DNA of 64,000 bases from UBA1783 sp033808805 (GTDB lineage: Bacteria > Bacillota_I > Bacilli_A > Erysipelotrichales > Erysipelotrichaceae), in NCBI GenBank assembly GCA_033808805.1, contig JAPXMY010000009.1:21642-85641 (forward strand), in the 5' to 3' direction. This document shows positions 53,893 to 62,802 of the stretch, one piece after another (within the stretch, counting starts at the first letter, position 1; each line of letters opens with the position of its first letter). Position numbers and translations under genes: made by a program. Under the pieces are notes generated by a model. That model made no database searches. It saw nothing but the letters and a program-made list of their open reading frames with translations, and was not told the origin of the DNA.

Positions 53893-55064
53893 GATATCAA
53901 CCCTTTCCTTCTTTTACTTAAGCTATAGATATAATATATCGGGATACATAAAAGTAACATTATTGCATAGATGTTAAAAAGAGTTCCATAGCCTGAATTA
54001 GAAATTACAAAGGCTCCAATAGCCGGCCCAATAACATTGCCTAAGTCCATTCCAATATAACAGGTACTGGAAGCTACTCCACTTTTCTTTAAACCCAGCT
54101 GTCTGAGTGTTTCTGTTTGAATAGCCGATTGACCACTTCCCTGTCCGACAGATTTTAAAACTGCCGCTACCAGTATTAAAGGAAGACTTTCTGCTCTGGC
54201 AAAAATAAAGGCAAATAAAGCCGATATTACAAAAGCTGGATAAAGAGTAAAGGCAATTGATTTTCTATCCAAAAGCTTACCAGTAAATGGTTTGCTTAGA
54301 ATTGTCGCAATTGAGCCAACTGTATAAAACAGGGTGATATTGGCGATGTTTCTTTTTTCACCAAAATCTTTCAGATAATAAAGTAGAATTCCATTTCCTA
54401 TTGACAGCATGCCGATCAGAAAAACATAAATTATCAAATCAAAGGCAAAGAAGTCTTCCAGTCTGAATTTGAACTTTTCTTTCTTTTCCTTTACCTGTGG
54501 TTTATATGGTAAAAGCCAGGTGCCAAAAGCACACAACATATTGATAAAACAGGCCCAGATAAATATCGCTTCCATTCCATAGTATGACTGAATTATATCA
54601 CCAAGCTGAGGACCGATCATCGTAGAAATTACAGTTCCAATACCGATATAACTCAAGCCTTCACCTAGTCGGCTAAGAGGTAAAAACTCAGCTCCAAAAG
54701 CCATCGAAACTGTACCGCTTAAACTGAAGGAAATACCATTTAAAATCCTGACAAAAATAATCATCTCCACACTATCAGCAATGGAATATAGATATAGACA
54801 GATTATTGACAGGCAATATGAAATAACCAGCAGTTTTTTCTTGTTGAATCGATCACCGGCCGCTCCAGAAAAAGGTCTTCCCATCAAAGCAACCAGACTC
54901 ATCAGTGAAGAGATAATTCCGGTTATCTGCATTGGTGCTCCTTTGGAAACAAGATATTGTGGCAGAATCGGATTTACCATAAAGGCTGCACTGCCACTTA
55001 GGACACTTAAAAACAGAATCATCATAAATGGCAAGGTAAATATCTTTTCACTTCTAATATTCAT
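53889..55064 (-). CDS. MFS transporter
   Basis: 391 residues with 12 predicted spans; the loop after span 2 contains GRPFSGAAGDRFNKKKLL, and KPFTGKLLDRKSI follows span 8, both MFS motif A. This is the YfcJ/drug-and-sugar DHA1-like class. In an operon with a carboxylesterase it may import an ester or export the product. Substrate unknown. Confidence 0.88.
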   Translation of the reverse strand: MNIRSEKIFTLPFMMILFLSVLSGSAAFMVNPILPQYLVSKGAPMQITGIISSLMSLVALMGRPFSGAAGDRFNKKKLLVISYCLSIICLYLYSIADSVEMIIFVRILNGISFSLSGTVSMAFGAEFLPLSRLGEGLSYIGIGTVISTMIGPQLGDIIQSYYGMEAIFIWACFINMLCAFGTWLLPYKPQVKEKKEKFKFRLEDFFAFDLIIYVFLIGMLSIGNGILLYYLKDFGEKRNIANITLFYTVGSIATILSKPFTGKLLDRKSIAFTLYPAFVISALFAFIFARAESLPLILVAAVLKSVGQGSGQSAIQTETLRQLGLKKSGVASSTCYIGMDLGNVIGPAIGAFVISNSGYGTLFNIYAIMLLLCIPIYYIYSLSKRRKGLIS

Positions 55065-55094
55065 AGTCAGCCCTTTCTATAAATTAATATAAAC

Positions 55095-55196
55095 TTAAAT
55101 ATTGCGTTTGAGTTTTTTATCTGTATCTAAATAATAAACAAGAAAAAAGACAATAACTATTAAAAAAGAAAACAAAACTATCAAATATAACTTCAT
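55095..55196 (-). CDS. Possible 33-residue single-span membrane peptide
   Basis: ATG at 55194-55196 opens a frame with a hydrophobic core (LYLIVLFSFLIVIVFFLVYY) and a basic tail (DTDKKLKRNI), stopping at 55095-55097. No convincing ribosome site precedes it. The layout resembles small membrane proteins or type I toxin peptides, but chance is a real alternative. Confidence 0.3.
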   Translation of the reverse strand: MKLYLIVLFSFLIVIVFFLVYYLDTDKKLKRNI

Positions 55197-55230
55197 TTTT
55201 TATTGTTTTTCTTGAAATATCGTTTAATTC

Positions 55231-55267
55231 AATAGAAAATCAGGCCCTGAAGCCTGATTGCTCTATT
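55231..55267. terminator. Terminator of the esterase/ATP-grasp operon
   Basis: ATCAGGC and GCCTGAT form a 7-bp stem, extended by AATAGA and TCTATT, with T-rich tails on both strands. Confidence 0.7.
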
Positions 55268-55268
55268 T

Positions 55269-56003
55269 TTATAATTTGCCTAAGAAATAAGGCATCTGGA
55301 TTCTCCACCATGGCCAGTCATGATGAACATCATAACCCCAGAAGTCAATCCAGGCAGGTACACCCTTGCTACGCAATACCTGACCAAGTTCTCTGGTATC
55401 TCTGATAGAATCCTCTTCCCAGTTACCCTGACCTGTACAGATGATAATATTACCTTTTCTATACAGATCCAGATAAAAATTATCCTGCATTTCTTTTAGA
55501 TAATGTACTGGATTGTTGAGATAAACTCCCATATCTGAAATATCATCACCAACAAAGAATCTTATATCATAAATGCCACTTAGAGCAATAACGGTATCAA
55601 AGACATCTGGATGTCTGAAATAGAAGTTAGCGCTGTGAAAACCACCCATACTGCAGCCTGTGGCAACCATTGGCCCATGCCAGCCTGAATGATGTTTTAC
55701 AAAAGGTATAAATTCGTCAATGACATATTTATCATAAACATTATGCATTCTAGCCATATCGCCTGGCCATTTACCTTTTGCCAGCCAGCTTTCATAATCC
55801 ACACTGTCAACTGTGTAGAAAATGAACTTACCATCATTGATAAAATCCTGAACAGCTTCAATCATCTTGAAGTCTTCGTATTCATAAAATCTTCCCCCTG
55901 AAGAAGGAAATACTATTACCGGCTTTCCTGCATGTCCATAACTTTTAAAAGCCATTACTCTATTTAAATGCGAACTATAAAACTCATGATATTCTACTTT
56001 CAT
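55269..56003 (-). CDS. Putative esterase family protein
   Basis: 244 residues. VIVFPSSGGRFYEYED is the oxyanion region, GCSMGG with Ser118 the nucleophile, and DVHHDWPWW near the C-terminus carries the His. This is the esterase D/mycolyltransferase-like group (PF00756). It starts 14 nt after the ATP-grasp gene, an operon of two. No signal peptide. Confidence 0.87.
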   Translation of the reverse strand: MKVEYHEFYSSHLNRVMAFKSYGHAGKPVIVFPSSGGRFYEYEDFKMIEAVQDFINDGKFIFYTVDSVDYESWLAKGKWPGDMARMHNVYDKYVIDEFIPFVKHHSGWHGPMVATGCSMGGFHSANFYFRHPDVFDTVIALSGIYDIRFFVGDDISDMGVYLNNPVHYLKEMQDNFYLDLYRKGNIIICTGQGNWEEDSIRDTRELGQVLRSKGVPAWIDFWGYDVHHDWPWWRIQMPYFLGKL

Positions 56004-56017
56004 CTAAACCACCACCA

Positions 56018-57181
56018 TTAATATCTCTCTGTTATATATGCTACGGCTTCTTTTAGTTCATCCAGATCTGTTGATCTGATGACATAGCAATAGTTACCCA
56101 TTACATCAGCAAAAATATCAGGCATTAAACCATTTTTAGAAATCACATGTCCGTAATTATTCAAGGCATCATGATGTGAATGTTTCAATTCATTTTCAAG
56201 TCCATATCTTACACCAATGAAAGCGCAGTGATACTTGACTTCTGGTTTTTCAAGATTTTCCTGATTTAAAATCATTCTGGCATATAAATCAAAAATGCTG
56301 ATATCGCAGGCATAGTTAAAGATGTCTACTGACCATCCTCCAGGAGGCCTGACGTTAATTTCTAAAGCTACCAGTTCATCTTCATCAGTTCTAAAGAACT
56401 CTAAATGGAAAAATCTGTTTCTGATACCAAATTCTTTGACTGCTCTTAGCCCCACATCCATCAAATCGGCCGGAATTTCAAACTGGTTAAAGTAAACAGT
56501 ATCTACCGCATCTCTAACCATTTCCATTACTCCACCATAAATAAACGAATTCAGATATAAGATCTTTCCATCTTTATCTACCAGACCATCAAAAGTATGA
56601 ATATCTCCAGAAATATACTCTTCCATAATATAGTCAACATCTGGCTTGATAGCGAAAAACTGTTCCAGTTCTTCATCAGTTGAAATCTGATAAGCACCAC
56701 TGGCACCAACACCGGTATCTGGTTTTGCACAGATTGGATAGCCTACTTTACTGATAAATTTTCTAGCTGATTCGATATCATTGATTATTGCCCCTCTGGC
56801 AACAGCAATGTTAGCTCTCTGGAAAACCTTTTTCATCTCTGATTTTCTTTTGATTGGAGGCATATCAGCCGTTTTTAAACCTGGGACATTGAAGTCTGTT
56901 CTCAGTTTGGCTTCTTTTTCCAGCCAATGCTCATTGTGTGATTCAATAAAATCAATCTTTCCATACTTGAAAGTAAAGAAACCACAGGCTCTTAAAAGCT
57001 GACTGTAATCCTCCATATCATCAACGCGATAGTACTCAGTCAATGCCTGTCTTAATTCCAAGTCCAAATTGAAATAAGGTTCTGAAGCTATTCCCAATAC
57101 CTTGATTCCATGTTTGTGCATGGCTGTAACGAAGTATTTAAAATTTCTTGGGAAATGTGGTGATATAAATACATAGTTCAT
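56018..57181 (-). CDS. ATP-grasp domain protein
   Basis: 387 residues: a Rossmann-like N-terminal domain opening with MNYVFISPHFPRNF (about 1-110), an ATP-grasp fold with CAKPDTGVGASGAYQI (nucleotide loop) and LVALEINVRPPGGWSVD (metal-binding Glu/Asn). It should ligate a carboxylate to an amine, thiol or similar acceptor. Related to carbamoyl-phosphate-synthase-like orphan ligases. Partner and product unknown; coupling to an esterase (gap 14 nt) hints at making and hydrolysing an acyl conjugate. Confidence 0.83.
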   Translation of the reverse strand: MNYVFISPHFPRNFKYFVTAMHKHGIKVLGIASEPYFNLDLELRQALTEYYRVDDMEDYSQLLRACGFFTFKYGKIDFIESHNEHWLEKEAKLRTDFNVPGLKTADMPPIKRKSEMKKVFQRANIAVARGAIINDIESARKFISKVGYPICAKPDTGVGASGAYQISTDEELEQFFAIKPDVDYIMEEYISGDIHTFDGLVDKDGKILYLNSFIYGGVMEMVRDAVDTVYFNQFEIPADLMDVGLRAVKEFGIRNRFFHLEFFRTDEDELVALEINVRPPGGWSVDIFNYACDISIFDLYARMILNQENLEKPEVKYHCAFIGVRYGLENELKHSHHDALNNYGHVISKNGLMPDIFADVMGNYCYVIRSTDLDELKEAVAYITERY

Positions 57182-57368
57182 ACTAGTATCCTTTCTTAAA
57201 GTTTTTTATACTCTTATTTCTAATTTTCAGATAAATTTCAAGCATAATAAACTTCAGTATATTTTAAAATCTTTCATCAATTTTAACCAAAAATGACAAT
57301 AATATCAACAATTAAATAGCATTTAATGTTTTTATATACAAATGCTTCAAAGTTAATTATTGTTAATT

Positions 57369-58172
57369 CTATCTGACTTCTATTTTAGAAGGATATCTGT
57401 TTTCAAATTCATTTAATACACCAAGTAAATATTCATCAAGATATTTAACAGCTTCTGCTCTGATTTTATCAGGTATTCCATAATAGGCCTGAGCAATACT
57501 TCCAGTAATGGCACCAATAGTATCACTATCTCCACCAATAGATATGGCATTTCTTATCGCATCTTCAAAATCTGTTGACTCAAAAAATGCTTCTAAAGCC
57601 TGAGGTACAGAGCCCTGGCAGGAAACATCAAAACGATAGGTATCACGAATATCATCCAGCTTAAAATCAATCTGATAATAATGCTTGTTGATGTAATCCT
57701 TTATTTCTGAAATACTCTTTCCAGTTTTAGCCAGATATATCGCTACTGCGGTAGCCTGGGCTCCCTTTATTCCTTCGGGATGATTATGAGTTACTTCCGT
57801 TACTTTTCTAGATAGCTCAATTGCTTCTTCCAAGGAAGTTGCGACAATGCCACAGCCACTGACACGCATCGCTGAGCCATTTCCCCAGCTGTGATAGGGC
57901 TTAGGATCAAAAGAATGTATCCATCTAAAAAAGCTACCCCCAAAACCAGCATAAGGATATTTTCGTCCAAATCTCTGCATACACTTAATGGCATTTTTAC
58001 TCAGCATTTCATAGTTTGAATCACTTAGCAGGATTGCCTTAGCTATCGCCAGACTCATCACTGAATCATCAGTAAAACAACATTCATCTGTAAACAATTC
58101 AAATTCTTTTGTTTTTTTATTGTCCCACTCAAAACGTGAACCAACTATATCACCAATTATTGCACCTAACAT
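57369..58172 (-). CDS. ADP-ribosylglycohydrolase family protein
   Basis: 267 residues from ATG 58170-58172 (AGGAG at 58181-58185). MLGAIIGDIVGSRFE opens the DraG/ARH fold; FTDDSVM (Thr34-Asp35-Asp36) and GGDSDTIGAITG are the di-magnesium motifs. Such proteins remove ADP-ribose from proteins or nucleic acids, or act on other ribosyl compounds. No ADP-ribosyltransferase gene is close. Single gene. Confidence 0.9.
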   Translation of the reverse strand: MLGAIIGDIVGSRFEWDNKKTKEFELFTDECCFTDDSVMSLAIAKAILLSDSNYEMLSKNAIKCMQRFGRKYPYAGFGGSFFRWIHSFDPKPYHSWGNGSAMRVSGCGIVATSLEEAIELSRKVTEVTHNHPEGIKGAQATAVAIYLAKTGKSISEIKDYINKHYYQIDFKLDDIRDTYRFDVSCQGSVPQALEAFFESTDFEDAIRNAISIGGDSDTIGAITGSIAQAYYGIPDKIRAEAVKYLDEYLLGVLNEFENRYPSKIEVR

Positions 58173-58308
58173 CGCTCTTTCTCCTATATTTTTTACTTTT
58201 TTTCCTTTAAATATCTTTATCAAAATAATTCATTATAAAAATAAACTCCCCTATATTATATAGGAAAACCTGTTATAAATCTAAAAACATTCACTATCAT
58301 TGAAAATA

Positions 58309-58341
58309 AAAAAACTTCGTTTTCCACAAGGACGAAGTTTT
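58309..58341. terminator. Intrinsic terminator of the thiol-redox operon
   Basis: AAAACTTCGT pairs with ACGAAGTTTT around an 11-nt loop, just past the stop of the thioredoxin-like gene. Confidence 0.85.
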
Positions 58342-58345
58342 CATC

Positions 58346-58912
58346 TTATTTGATCATATCTATTCCACGCTTCAAGGTAGCTTTATCAATTGCCCCAGTA
58401 GCATAGGCGACAAAATTACCTTCAGCATCGATAAATAAGGTTGTTGGTAAATTCTGTACTCCATATATACTGGCAGCGTTTGACTTTAAATCAAAAAACA
58501 CTGGAAAGCTATATTCATTTTCATTAATAAAATCTATTGCTTTTTTCTGTGTTTCTCTAGAACCATCAGTCATATTAATCATCAGAAACTGGATTTCATC
58601 ACCCAATTCCAGATACATCTGTTCAAAATCTGGCATTTCCATCTGACATGGTGGACACCAGCTGGCCCAGAAATTAAGTACAATCGGCTTACCAATAAAA
58701 TCACTTAAATGTACCTCATTGCCACTGGCATCATAGACTGTAAAATCAGGAGCTTTTTCTAACTGTTGTGAATCATCATCTTGATCTTGCTGATTATCCA
58801 ACAGTTGATTATTAGCAGCATTTTTACTTAATTGTTTATATAATATGCTAGCTCCACCTATCAGCAAAGCAAAGACCAATAATATTGTAAATAGTTTTTT
58901 CTTGTCATTCAT
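58346..58912 (-). CDS. Membrane-anchored thioredoxin-like protein (TlpA/ResA type)
   Basis: 188 residues: one N-terminal span (about 7-25), a charged Gln/Asp-rich linker, and a thioredoxin domain with FWASWCPPCQ (Cys86, Cys89) and the cis-Pro in NLPTTLF. It reduces disulfides in extracytoplasmic proteins, fed with electrons by the CcdA protein encoded 15 nt upstream. Confidence 0.92.
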   Translation of the reverse strand: MNDKKKLFTILLVFALLIGGASILYKQLSKNAANNQLLDNQQDQDDDSQQLEKAPDFTVYDASGNEVHLSDFIGKPIVLNFWASWCPPCQMEMPDFEQMYLELGDEIQFLMINMTDGSRETQKKAIDFINENEYSFPVFFDLKSNAASIYGVQNLPTTLFIDAEGNFVAYATGAIDKATLKRGIDMIK

Positions 58913-58927
58913 AATCTTTTTCCCTTC

Positions 58928-59590
58928 CTAACTGAGTAATCCTAAAACCTTACCCATCATACCTGTGGCCATCAATACTCCAATAGCAACAAGCAGAATA
59001 CCACTGATGGTATTTATAAGCTGATAGTTTTTCTTAATCCAGTCAAAGGCACCCTTTAAATAATCTATTAATACAGCACTGAGAATAAATGGAATTCCCA
59101 GTCCCAGAGAATATAACAGCAGCATCAGCATTCCCTCAATAACATGAGCCTGCTGAGATGCCAGCATCAGTGCTGAGCCCAGAAAAGCGCCAACACATGG
59201 GGTCCAGCCAATTGAGAAAACCATACCAAACAATACAGCTGAGAAAAATCCCATATTGTCAGTTTTAACAGAACGATTGCTATCCTTAAATAAATTAAGT
59301 TTGAAAACTCCTAAAAAATTCAATCCAAAGATAATAACTATCAAACCTGAAACAATATTGACTACTGTCTGATATTCTTTAAGAAAACTGCCTACCGTTC
59401 CCGCCAGTGCTCCCAGCATTACAAAGATAACTGTAAAACCACTAACAAAGCCAACAGCTCCTTTTAAAGTTTTGCCAGTAGTTCTCTCTCCTCCACCGGC
59501 AAAATAAGAAATATATATTGGCAGCATCGGTAATAGACAAGGAGAAATAAAGGTAATTATCCCTTCAAGAAAAGCAATTAAATACTGCAT
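58928..59590 (-). CDS. ccdA: CcdA-family thiol-disulfide transporter
   Basis: 220 residues with six spans; ISPCLLPMLPIY and GWTPCVGAFLGS carry the two redox cysteines of the CcdA/DsbD membrane domain. It passes reducing power from cytoplasmic thioredoxin to TlpA-like proteins outside. It overlaps the upstream small gene by one base. Confidence 0.92.
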   Translation of the reverse strand: MQYLIAFLEGIITFISPCLLPMLPIYISYFAGGGERTTGKTLKGAVGFVSGFTVIFVMLGALAGTVGSFLKEYQTVVNIVSGLIVIIFGLNFLGVFKLNLFKDSNRSVKTDNMGFFSAVLFGMVFSIGWTPCVGAFLGSALMLASQQAHVIEGMLMLLLYSLGLGIPFILSAVLIDYLKGAFDWIKKNYQLINTISGILLVAIGVLMATGMMGKVLGLLS

Positions 59591-59790
59591 TAATTAACAC
59601 TCTCCTTTTCAAAGGCCCCTGATAGTAAAAAACCAAGTAATGCCATATAAGCGGTAGAAATATATGGATTAGATGTTATGATACATCCTCCTGTTGGACA
59701 GCCAACCAATCTATAATAAACATAGCCCACAACTCCACCAACAATAGTGAAGATTAAAGGACGAAGCCATTTTTTCTTTTTATCTTTCAT
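59590..59790 (-). CDS. Small membrane protein with CPTGGC motif (DUF6132-like)
   Basis: 66 residues: two short hydrophobic segments (about 11-29 and 44-60) joined by a loop with Cys31 and Cys36 (GCPTGGCIITSNPY). The paired cysteines and place at the head of the ccdA-tlpA operon suggest a redox-active or metal-binding accessory. Likely start supported by AGGAGG further up. Function unknown. Confidence 0.75.
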   Translation of the reverse strand: MKDKKKKWLRPLIFTIVGGVVGYVYYRLVGCPTGGCIITSNPYISTAYMALLGFLLSGAFEKESVN

Positions 59791-60100
59791 CTTTTTTCAT
59801 TCCTCCTATTTAATATCGCTAACTGATAATAAGCATTCTGTTAACATAATTGATGATAAATCAGTTCATTTACACATCCAATATAAATGTTATCATCTAA
59901 AGTATATAGTATAAACAATAATATTTCGGTGATAATATCACCTAATAAATCTACTATATAAATCATTATCGATTCATTACTCTTTAATCAATTGAATTAA
60001 ACAGCATTCAATATTATAATATGAAACAATAGTGCTGAAAATACTAAAGCTTGTCAAAAAATTTATCACGAGATATTAAAAACAAAACAGGAGAAAAAAC
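59791..60100. other. Intergenic region between divergent redox operon and AEC gene
   Basis: 310 bp, very AT-rich. It holds the perfect 15-bp palindrome GGTGATAATATCACC (59928-59942), a possible operator. No gene or RNA structure seen. Confidence 0.4.
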
Positions 60101-61003
60101 ATGAAACTGGTACTTATCATCTTCAATCAATTAGTATTTATGCTTATCCTTATAATAATGGGATTTTTATTGGTGAAAACTAAACTTTTAAGTGATGAAG
60201 GAGCTAAGTCTTTAACTAACATTATTTTATATGTCAGTAGTCCAATAATAATTATCAGTTCATATCATAGTTCATTTGATATGATAAAACTTAAAAAACT
60301 GATTATGAGTTTTTTGATTGCCATATTTATTCATGTACTTTTTATCGTTCTAACAAAGTTATTTAAAATTAAAAATCCCGTTGATATAAGTGCCGCAACA
60401 CTTTCCAATGCTGCTTTTATGGGTGTACCACTGATATCAGCTGCCTTAGGTGAAGAAGCAGTTTTCTACCTGTCAGCTTATATCGCCATTAACTTACTAT
60501 TCACTTGGACTTTTTCAGTAAAAATATATTCTCCCAAACAGAAAATAGATATTAACAACATCATAAAAACACCAATAACCATCGCCATTGTTATTGGTTT
60601 AATTATCTTTTTTACCCAAATAAAACTACCTGGTATTATTTTAACGGTAGTAGATTCAATTAAAACACTAAACACTCCACTGGCAATGTTTGTCTTAGGA
60701 TCATATGTAGCTAATATCAGTTTTACTGATTTTAGAAAAAATCTACCAACACTAATACTACCAACTTTTTATAAATTGATTCTATTCCCTTTAATAGCAT
60801 TAATCATTATGCGTTTATTACCAGATACATTTAATGATTTAAAAGTCATCAATATGATAGCTGCAGCTTCACCAAGCGCAATTAACGTAGCATTATTCGC
60901 TAGAAAATACAATTCCGACTACAAAAGAGCTACAGAGCTTGTCTGCCTAACAACTACCTTCTGTATTTTAACTATTCCTATATTTGTTTATCTTTTAGGT
61001 TAA
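60101..61003 (+). CDS. AEC-family transporter (auxin efflux carrier fold)
   Basis: 300 residues with about ten spans; opening GFLLVKTKLLSDEGAKSLTNIILYVSSP and the ATLSNAAFMGVPL helix break are typical of bacterial AEC permeases that move malate, malonate or other small organic acids. CAGGAG precedes the ATG. Monocistronic; substrate unknown. Confidence 0.9.
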   Translation: MKLVLIIFNQLVFMLILIIMGFLLVKTKLLSDEGAKSLTNIILYVSSPIIIISSYHSSFDMIKLKKLIMSFLIAIFIHVLFIVLTKLFKIKNPVDISAATLSNAAFMGVPLISAALGEEAVFYLSAYIAINLLFTWTFSVKIYSPKQKIDINNIIKTPITIAIVIGLIIFFTQIKLPGIILTVVDSIKTLNTPLAMFVLGSYVANISFTDFRKNLPTLILPTFYKLILFPLIALIIMRLLPDTFNDLKVINMIAAASPSAINVALFARKYNSDYKRATELVCLTTTFCILTIPIFVYLLG

Positions 61004-61112
61004 AATCACATATAAAAAATCGCATAATTACATGAGATAGATTATCTATTTTATGATTAGTTCTAAAAATAATGACTTAATTTTCTGTCACTTTTAATGA
61101 GTGGTTAATGTT

Positions 61113-61955
61113 TTAGTAATTATTTTTGTTTTTTATTACTGATTCAACAAAATCTTCATATCCATGCTTTTTTATCAATTCAATAATTTTAGGGCAATTA
61201 TTCACTAGTTGTTCTTTTTGTACAATAGATACTTTATTTAATTCGTTCGCTACCTTTTTTGCTTCTCCCTTTAAGTATTTATGATTTTCTTCATTCCTAA
61301 TATATGACATAAGCACTTCCTTTTTTCGCTCACTTTCTTTGACAAGTAGTTTTATATTTATGAACTCAAAAAATGGCATATAAGTAGATAATACAGTAGG
61401 CAATTCAATATCAATATTTAACTTTCTCGATAAGAAATATAAATATAAAAATTCAATAAATATTAATGAACATTTCATTTCTCTGGCAATTATTTTTGAA
61501 GTGGTTTTTTCACTAGCAACATAACTTGCAACTTCTTTTAAATTTGTGACATGAACAAGTTTTGATAAATAACCATATAATTTATTTATATCTTTAGATG
61601 TTGGCGCTTCTCCAAATATGTTTTTAGAATTCTTACTTACATAACTTATAAAATGTCCTGGTCTGGTATTTAAATTTGCATCAAGAGAACTATTCTCAGA
61701 AATAGCAATTATATACATCAATTCTTCATAAGCATTTCTTAATAATGCTGTTGCCATTAAAGTCTTTCTTTTATCTAATAATGAATATATTTCTTTAAAC
61801 TCATCTATCAATTCATAAAATATGTACTTAGCTCGATTATCATTCAATACATCTTTATAGTTTACTTTCTCTATGTAGTCAATTAAAACATAATGAGTAA
61901 CTTTTATATAATCTGCTGCCTTATCAATATCTTTAACATCAATATCTAAAATCAT
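61113..61955 (-). CDS. Alpha-helical protein of unknown function
   Basis: 280 residues, nearly all helical, AT-rich codon use. MATALLRNAYEELMYIIAISENSS and KLYGYLSKLVHVTNLKE resemble the helical cores of uncharacterised DUF5677-like proteins found beside restriction and abortive-infection genes, but similarity is weak. AAAAGGA precedes the ATG. It lies next to a decayed restriction endonuclease and a broken retron gene, so a defence-associated role is possible. Confidence 0.6.
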   Translation of the reverse strand: MILDIDVKDIDKAADYIKVTHYVLIDYIEKVNYKDVLNDNRAKYIFYELIDEFKEIYSLLDKRKTLMATALLRNAYEELMYIIAISENSSLDANLNTRPGHFISYVSKNSKNIFGEAPTSKDINKLYGYLSKLVHVTNLKEVASYVASEKTTSKIIAREMKCSLIFIEFLYLYFLSRKLNIDIELPTVLSTYMPFFEFINIKLLVKESERKKEVLMSYIRNEENHKYLKGEAKKVANELNKVSIVQKEQLVNNCPKIIELIKKHGYEDFVESVIKNKNNY

Positions 61956-62010
61956 AATCCATTCCTTTTCAAATCTTATTGCAATTCAAAACATCAATGT
62001 TTTCTCTACA

Positions 62011-62702
62011 TTAAAGTTTAATTTGAGACAAAACATAATTACTATTAATCCAAAAACTTTGAGTTGTCATCCAATCTCCATCAGGCAATTCATTTGCATC
62101 TCGTTCTACATTTCCCCTAGTAAATCCATTTTTTAATTTGTAAGCAGATTTAGTTGCATGAGGCCTGACATGTAAAATTTTACTTCCAGCTATACCCGGC
62201 AAATTATTTTCAACTATTAAATTATCTTTATTTCCTTTAAAAGAAAATTTAACTCCTTCTTTTATTGTCGATTGAATATTTAACCACTCATTTTTAACAA
62301 TTGTATTCAAATCATAATATGGCATGTTCCAAAACTTTGCATTAGAAAGAACATATTCATTTCTTTTTTTGTAAATACAACAAACAAAAACTTAGTTGTT
62401 TCAAAATAATTATATATCGTAGATTCTTCCCAAGTTTCTTCTACTAATTCTTTAAACTTAAAAGTTGGAAATGACATACTTTCCTTATTTTTTCCATTTT
62501 CTTCAATCCTTATAGTTTTTACAACAATATTTGCCTTAACAAACTCTTCTGCTTGATTATTACTTACCTCAAGCATTCTAAATACTAAATCATTCCACTG
62601 AGCTTTATTATTGTTATAATCTCTTTTATATTTTTTACATAAATCCTTATCGGTTTTACCAATATGTCGACACTTACAATAGAACCATAGTTTATAGAGT
62701 TT
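62011..62702 (-). pseudogene. Sau3AI/MutH-family restriction endonuclease remnant
   Basis: Two frames on the minus strand join into the C-terminal part of a Sau3AI-like enzyme: LCKKYKRDYNNNKAQWNDL..AEEFVKANIVVKTIR and KESMSFPTFKFKEL..WEES in the first, then FWNMPYYDLN, ILHVRPHATKSAY and DGDWMTTQSFWIN in the second. The frame changes at an A7 run (T7 at 62365-62371 on the plus strand); eight A would restore it. The N-terminal catalytic half is absent: the frame stops at 62703-62705. No GATC methylase is in the window. A non-functional relic, or a partly active domain if slippage occurs. Confidence 0.72.
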
Positions 62703-62802
62703 TTATTATAGCACATTTTTTCACACTAAAAAAATATAAGCAATGCTAATGAAGCAATTTCTATATTACTTATTTTTTAAGTATATCTCTTCTATATCAG
62801 CA

